A stretch of 64,000 nt of DNA from Paratinospora sagittata (taxonomy: Eukaryota; Streptophyta; Magnoliopsida; Ranunculales; Menispermaceae): NCBI GenBank assembly GCA_035771175.1, contig CM069608.1, positions 13,420,019 to 13,484,018 of the forward strand, read 5' to 3'. Numbering within the stretch: the stretch's first letter is position 1; each line of letters begins with the position of its first letter. This document shows, in pieces, positions 59,058-64,000 of the stretch. The translations under genes and the position numbers were made by a program. The notes below the pieces were generated by a model. That model had not been told where the DNA came from. It worked only from the letters and a program-made list of their open reading frames with translations, and did not search any database.

Positions 59058-59837
59058 TCAGTTTTTCTCCTGTTCAAAGCTCATGGCCTTGTCAACAAGC
59101 TCCCTGTAATTCTTGAGATCCAAGATCGACAGGGCTTGTCGGATTTCTAGACGAAGGCCATTATAGAACTTCTCGGCTTTATCTTGCTCCGTTGAGATGG
59201 TAGGGTTTTGAATCACCCGCATAATGTGAGGTAAGGGGACAAATATTCCTTTTTCTAAGCAGTATAACACAAGAAGTTGAGCTCTTGGCATAGATCCTCT
59301 AATCACCATTTCTGACAAGATGTTGCCAAATACGATCTTCCCAAGGCAGGCAGGAGGTGGTTTAAGGAGATTATTTAGGAGGTGGGTGTACGTCAATTGG
59401 GTGTAGGCCTTTTCGGTGAGGAAATTGAACAATTGTTCCTTGGATTCCACGATCTCTGCAACCGTCTGGGGTTCGTGTGGATCAATGATCTTGTCTCCTA
59501 TTGGGATTTTCATAAGTCGTGAAATAGTTTCGATGCTGATGGAAATCGTTACTCCCTTGATCATTGTCTCCAAGACAGGAGTGATCCCATCTTCTTGAAG
59601 TCCCACGCTATTCATGGATTCGTAAAATGACTTCACCAAGTTGAAGGAGATATAACCCTCAACTTTTCTTATATTCAACCATCCTAGCTTTGAGAGTTTG
59701 CCGCGAAGGATAGGACGGAGGTGGAGATCTCTATTTTCGATACTCCTCATAGTCATAACCTCCAGTTTGGAAAGTTTCATAAGTCTTGTGGAAATAGGTT
59801 CCCGACTACTGAAAGTTGTTCCTTCACTTGAGGCCAT
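59058..59837 (-). pseudogene. G3 ORF1-gag fusion made by deletion
   Basis: One open frame of 259 codons from the ATG at 59837 (MASSEGTTFSSREPIST), matching the G1 ORF1 start at 50592. The ORF1 part reads MTMRSIENRDLHLRPIL, GWLNIRKVEGYISF, ISRLMKIPIGDKIIDPHEP and LGKIVFGNILSE to LPHIMRVIQNP. It then runs without a break into gag: EKFYNGLRLEIRQALSILDL to MSFEQEKN. Compared with G1, about 2.4 kb (ORF1 C-terminus, spacer, gag N-terminus) is missing and the join is in frame. Whether it was ever expressed is unknown. Confidence 0.75.
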
Positions 59838-59979
59838 TATCTTGCTGAAAGGAAGATAAAACTTGTGAAATACACAAAATATATTCTTAACATTTTTAAG
59901 ATTTATGCCTTGTCCGTTGAACAATCTTTTCTATTTTTCCTCTTAATGTTTATGTCATCAATAATCCAAATTTTTCATT

Positions 59980-60348
59980 AGCAACAAGTTATATATATAT
60001 CTCATATATACATACATACATATATATATATATCTAATATAAATTTTCTCCTCCTAATTGGTGGACTTGGGCGGGCCGTGGACCTTTTTCTCTGATACCA
60101 TTAAATGTTTAATGGTCATCATTGACACTCACGTGTGTCCAATGACCGTGACCTAAACAGTCTCGAGGCTTGTGAGCGTACCTCAAAGAAAGTTTTACGG
60201 CCAGCCTTTCGACTGCACCAACCACACTGGTGGCAAGCCAATGTAGACATGTCAGGGTAAGAGCTGGTGCTTCGCCACCCTCACATCATGAGAACCCCTG
60301 ATCATGCGTTGAATTGGTCATCTCCAAACCTACTCTGATACTATAAAA
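59980..60348 (-). other. G3 leader with two primer-site-like sequences
   Basis: Next to the LTR the minus strand has AGTATCAGAGTAGG (about 60329-60342), a decayed iMet site. A better match, TGGTATCAGAG, lies about 240 bases further in (60092-60102). It is followed on the + strand by ATTAAATGT, as at the G1 primer site and LTR edge. The 240 bases between them are not LTR and not in G1. Confidence 0.65.
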
Positions 60349-61635
60349 TGTCACATCACGCCCGGACAAGCCTAAATCGGCGAAACACTCACATGCGGGG
60401 CGCGAATGCATTATAACAATAACCGAGTATGTAGGTACACAATTGAGTACAAGTCTGATTTCATTAATTTCAGAATGTATTTTGTTGTACAAAATATGAT
60501 TGAGGGAACATCTTCCCAAAATCTCCCTTCAATTAACAAGGGTTACAAAATGTGGGCCCAAAAACTTCCACCTAGTCCACCCTAAAATCCTGAGAAAAAT
60601 TGGATAACAACGGGGTGAGCTATTGCCCAGTGGGTAAAATAGTTCGTGAATATAACAATTAATAAAGAAAACTTCATAATCAAATATCACATAAACACAA
60701 CAAGCATCATAAACGGCACAACATGTATGTATGCATGACACCGTCCCGTAATGGTTCCATGATTGTATGACGCCCTGAGTTCACGTATAGATGTCCATTC
60801 CTAGGTAAACCCAGGTTCTCATTGTACGTCCCTCCCTAAGGTCGTCGCCCTGGATTCACGTACAAATGTCCATCCCTAGGTAAACCCGGGTTCTCATTGT
60901 ACGTCCTCTCTAGGGAAATATCAAGAATAGTGAGTATTGCTTCTAACTATTTTGTGGATCATGAACCACTTACGTACCTATGTGGTGCTTATGTATGATA
61001 CCAATGCATGAGCAAGTTCTGTGTTTACTAACATTAGACAGGACTTGACAGCGTTTGTTGATTCTTATTAGGTCGGTATCACCACGTGTAAAGTTAGGAT
61101 GTTCAGTATCACTTGTACAAACTGATAGCTTTCAAATAAGACCAACCAGATCAGTCCTTAATTGAGAGGTAGGACACGAGGTCCACTTAAATACCAATCG
61201 TCTAGAGTAGCACGCTGCTTCCCGTTCACTATTTAAAGTTACTTGGGACAAGACTAAGTCTGGTTGAGTCAGATTGACCAGTTATCCGACATAGTAACAG
61301 TGTAATACATGAACTCTAAATATACAGACATTAGTATGATATGTATGAACATTATACACAATAATGCAGTGTAAATGAATAGTACATAATGATAAATGAA
61401 TGTAAACTTTAATAAAAGTTATAAGACACGCAAACCTATGTTTCATTTCCCACATTCAGATAATCCTTCCTTCTAGAACTGGCACCTCCTCCGGAGTAGA
61501 ATCGCCTTGCATCGCGAAAAGAGTCTCTCAAAAAGAGGAGAAAGAAAATCACAATGAGAGTGATGAACCAACAAGGAGAACAAGAGAGAAGAGAGTGATT
61601 TGATGTGAAAATAACAATGGGGGGGAGGGGGCTCC

Positions 61636-61643
61636 TTATATAG
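61636..61643 (-). promoter_or_regulatory. TATA box of the G3 5' LTR
   Basis: CTATATAA on the minus strand (CTATATAAGGAGC), placed as in G1 between the palindromic block and a purine/pyrimidine-biased leader. Confidence 0.65.
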
Positions 61644-61652
61644 GAAAAGGAA

Positions 61653-61738
61653 CGCCCGAACATTCGGGCAGGCTGCCCGAGGCGCCAGAACGTTCGGGCA
61701 CCCTGCCCGGTTGTCCAGGCAGATGCTCGAAGTTCAAT
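61653..61738 (-). repeat. Palindromic block GCCCGAACGTTCGGGC in the G3 5' LTR
   Basis: Units CGCCCGAACATTCGGGC, GCCAGAACGTTCGGGC and GCCCGG-TGTCCAGGC, about 10 bases from the TATA box. Same place as the G1 array but a different core (GAACGTTC instead of GGACTTCC). Confidence 0.75.
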
Positions 61739-61784
61739 TTTTTTTTGTGTGCAAATCTGGAGTATTTCGTTTTTAGTTTTAAAA

Positions 61785-61910
61785 AATATTAAAACTAAAC
61801 AAAGTGTAAAAAATTATTTTGTTTAGTAGGGTTTTATTTGTTTCATTCTAAATAATTATTTTATTTTTAAGAAAAAAAAAGTGTACAAAAATTATGTAAG
61901 GGGCTACTAA
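61785..61910. repeat. Direct repeat flanking G3 (other copy 53525-53655)
   Basis: AAATATTAAAACTAAACAAAG to GTACAAAAATTATGTAAGGGG resembles AAATATTAAAGTTTAGCAAG to GTACGAAAATTATGCAGTTC on the left side of G3. Shared blocks are GTGTAAAA-AATATTTTG, GGGTTTT and TTATTTTATTTT. The copies lie outside both LTRs. Confidence 0.55.
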
Positions 61911-63127
61911 ATGAACCACAAAAAAGCCTTCTTTTTACAACAAAAAATCACAAATTCAAATTTTCAATACTATCCATTTGCAATTGGACCAAAAAACCCT
62001 TATCTTAATTTTTTTTTCTACTTTCATTTCAATGACTTGCTAACCCTACCCCACCTTCATCTTCTTCAATTCTTCTTCCATTTGCAAACCTTTTTACACT
62101 TTTTTTTTTATTCCAAATAACATTTTAAAGGTGTGAGATTCATCTTTGAAACCTTACAATAATTTTTATTGTATTTACAAGCATATTTTTGTGTTTTTAG
62201 TGTGGTGCATGTGAATTTAAAAACCCTAAGTCAATCTCTTAGGATATTCAAAAACTCCATTAATCTACAAACTTTCAAAGCATTATGAAAAAAGATTCAG
62301 TTTTACAAGACAAAACACGTCTTTCCAAGGTATTTTTTTTTTGTTTTTTACACATTTTGAAAGTTTTTTTTTTTAATTTCTTCGTCGTGTGGTTCAGTCT
62401 TGTGTGACCGAACCGAATGTTCTGGGTTCGGTCGCACAAGACCGAACCAATAGTTTTTGGTTCGGTCTTGTGCGACAGAACCGAGAAGCTCGGCTCTGTT
62501 GCGTGGTACCGAACCACCTACTTTTGGTTTTTTTCTACGTTTTACCTACATTAATCTCTATTTTATTTCTTTTGGGTTGTTTTTATAATGTTTCAAATGT
62601 GATTAGGTCATTTCTTGTCTAATTGTAATTTTTTTTGTTAATTTCAGGATCAAGGCCTCCAGCTTGCTAGCCAAAATCTTTAGTACGCTAGTGACTCGCT
62701 GAAAAATTTTCAATTCTTTGGACTCTTACTCGCTAGCACAGTGGCAACCGCGCTAGGAGACCAATTGGTAAGTTGGTGCTCTCGGTCATCGGGGCCAGCA
62801 CGCTAGCCAACAAGAGTTTCTGAAACTCTGTTCTTGGGTACGTTGGCCAGCGTGCTAGCATAGACAACCAGACATGATCTGACAACTTTTGTGGGCAACG
62901 ACTTTCTTGATTTAAGTGCGTTAATTCTTTAGATTAATTGGGATAACCGTGTAGATTAACTCTCACCTCTTCTTATTGGCATTTCTACATGCAAAACATG
63001 GTAAATAGTTAATCCAATGAATTAAATGTCAAAAAACAAATTTTTTTGAACTATTTGATCAGAGTGGACAAAACCTAAAACACGAATCTAAAACATTAGG
63101 TTCGGTCGTCCCTAACCGAACCTATCG
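61911..63127. other. AT-rich spacer with a palindromic-motif cluster, no gene
   Basis: No coding sequence recognised. It contains the GGTTCGGTC cluster (62386-62520) and, at 62650-62870, several CGCTAG / GCTAGC units (for example ACGCTAGTG, CGCGCTAGG, GCACGCTAGCC). A further TTCGGTCG...CCGAACC pair is at 63103-63122, just before the next LTR. Confidence 0.55.
62386..62520. repeat. GGTTCGGTC / GACCGAACC inverted-repeat cluster
   Basis: Six or more copies of GGTTCGGTC and its complement in 135 bases, mostly paired around TTGTGCGAC or CGCACAAG, so the strand can fold into hairpins. Confidence 0.7.
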
Positions 63128-63805
63128 TGTAACACCCTGTATTTACGAGTCAAACTTGTACGTTGACTTATATGTATTGTTAGACGTATTTGTACACGTA
63201 TACGCGTACACATAACAGGGTGGTAGTTGTGCCTGAGCCCTACACATAGCATGAAAACCCAACACTTAGTGAAATTTTCACCTGGAACATGGAGAAATTC
63301 GTTTCTATAGAGAAAACTCGAGAGAAGCATTTTCAGAAAATTCTTGGAGAAACTCGTTCCTAAAAGGGAAACACATTTCTCTAGCGAAAACCTAAGAACA
63401 TGATTTTTCAAAAATTCTCAAGGAAATGCGTTTCCTTAACAAAAATGCGTTTCTCACAGAAATTTCAAAGAAAATTTGTTTTCTAGGCAGCAAGAAAACG
63501 TGTTTCCTTGGGGAGAAACGCCTTTCTCTGTGGGCCTGACAGTTTTTTAAAATTGGTTGGTGTGGCGGTTTGTGCGTGAAGCTGAAATCACGATCTTTTT
63601 TACTCATTTGCAATCGAAGGAGGTGGAGAAAAACCAGAGGAATGAAAGGGAAGGAGAGAAACAAGCTTGGGTGGCCAAATCCAATGTGAGAATCCATGAT
63701 TTTTGGTTAAATTTTTCAGATTCTTTCTCATCTCTTCAAGTTGTTTGACATATGTAAAAACTGAATGATTTCCATGGTTAGATTGGGAGATTTGAAAAGT
63801 GGGTT
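63128..63805 (+). repeat. Start of a TGTAACACC-type gypsy LTR, interrupted
   Basis: TGTAACACCCTGTATTTACG begins at 63128 like the long LTR at 26204. It holds a cluster of GAAACGCGTTTC-like units (63290-63540), such as AAATGCGTTTCC and GAGAAACGCCTTTC, and is cut at 63806 by an LTR end on the other strand. Confidence 0.5.
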
Positions 63806-64000
63806 TGTCATGACGCCCCTGACGTAGGTTGACGTCATGACCGGCACAGTGTACTATACACTGTACATACCCCATATACAATATATAATACACTATCAGC
63901 CTCAACAGACATTCACAAAAATTTCCAAAATTTACAGAAATTTTGACAACATCGACATTTCACATTTTCCCCTAATATATCACAAATCAAATCAAAGATA
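63806..64000 (-). repeat. LTR 3' end of the 26204-29116 family, opposite strand
   Basis: TGTCATGACGCCCCTGACGT through GTCATGACC, CAGTGTACTATACACTGTAC and CAGCCTCAAC to the window edge is the reverse complement of the end of the LTR at 28600-28834. The element continues beyond the window. Confidence 0.8.

Larger units (their letters stand above)
53684..61769 (-). mobile_element. Ty3/gypsy element G3, old deleted relative of G1
   Basis: 8.1 kb. LTRs are 53684-55051 (3') and 60349-61769 (5'), + strand start TGTCACA. Flanks TTTTT on both sides (53679-53683 and 61770-61774) may be the duplication but are low in information. The LTRs differ by roughly 10% where compared. Internal order is as in G1: leader, ORF1 fused to gag by a deletion, gag remnant, protease-RT-integrase with a second deletion, chromodomain, ORF3. 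Many stops outside ORF3. Confidence 0.88.
60349..61769 (-). repeat. G3 5' LTR (right)
   Basis: 1,421 bp, + strand TGTCACATCACG to GTATTTCG; the expected TATTACA end is mutated. It carries the palindromic block 61653-61738. Confidence 0.85.

Noticed and set aside
28838..60102. TGGTATCAGAGC matches as tRNA genes
   Set aside because: They are only primer-site complements next to LTR ends; no cloverleaf around them. No tRNA, rRNA or CRISPR array was seen anywhere.
30597..61769. G1 and G3 as one element or a tandem LTR-sharing array
   Set aside because: Each has its own LTR pair, and the LTRs of G1 and G3 differ from each other more than within each pair.

Overview
This is a 64-kb piece of a large, repeat-rich plant nuclear genome, most likely a eudicot. 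The evidence is spliceable GT-AG exons of a plant AtuA-like (DUF1446) gene, plant Ty1/copia and Ty3/gypsy elements primed by initiator-Met tRNA, plant L1- and RTE-type LINEs, hAT-type MITEs and a SINE-like insert. There are no rRNA, tRNA, CRISPR or bacterial features. I cannot name the species.

Region 1 (1-21987) is the 3' part of one host gene on the + strand. Seven exons (2025-2139, 2299-2489, 2566-2682, 14376-14456, 14648-14886, 21035-21074, 21394-21987) join into an open frame of 458 codons plus stop, with phase kept at every junction. Its 5' exons lie before the window. Two introns (11.7 kb and 6.1 kb) are inflated by transposons. The 11.7-kb intron holds an old minus-strand copia that was hit by a TIR element (5883-6819) and by a younger copia (8096-12814, TSD CCATC). 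The 6.1-kb intron holds an RTE LINE hit by a hAT MITE (15418-16168) and by an L1 LINE (16501-18788), plus a second hAT MITE (19758-20457).

Region 2 (21988-30596) is gene-free. It has low-complexity and tandem repeats, a probable solo LTR (about 23994-25911) with a SINE-like insert, a collapsed gypsy element (26204-29116, TSD TGTTA) and a poly-A/poly-G tract.

Region 3 (30408-61769) is a stack of minus-strand Ty3/gypsy elements. An inverted-repeat MITE was hit by gypsy element G1 (30597-53158, TSD AGAAA). G1 was then hit by a much younger gypsy G2 (39729-50508, TSD CATAA) that cut its ORF1. A third element, G3 (53684-61769), is an older, deleted relative of G1. G1 and G3 carry two genes beyond gag-pol: ORF1 before gag and a small orphan ORF3 between pol and the 3' LTR. 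G2 has neither. The LTRs of G1 and G3 carry short palindromic units directly upstream of a TATA box, with different unit sequences in the two elements.

Region 4 (61770-64000) is non-coding. It holds another palindromic-motif cluster, the start of a TGTAACACC-type LTR, and an LTR end on the opposite strand that belongs to the family at 26204. Every transposon coding region except ORF3 of G3 is visibly damaged, so the only gene here with a convincingly intact frame is the AtuA-like gene.
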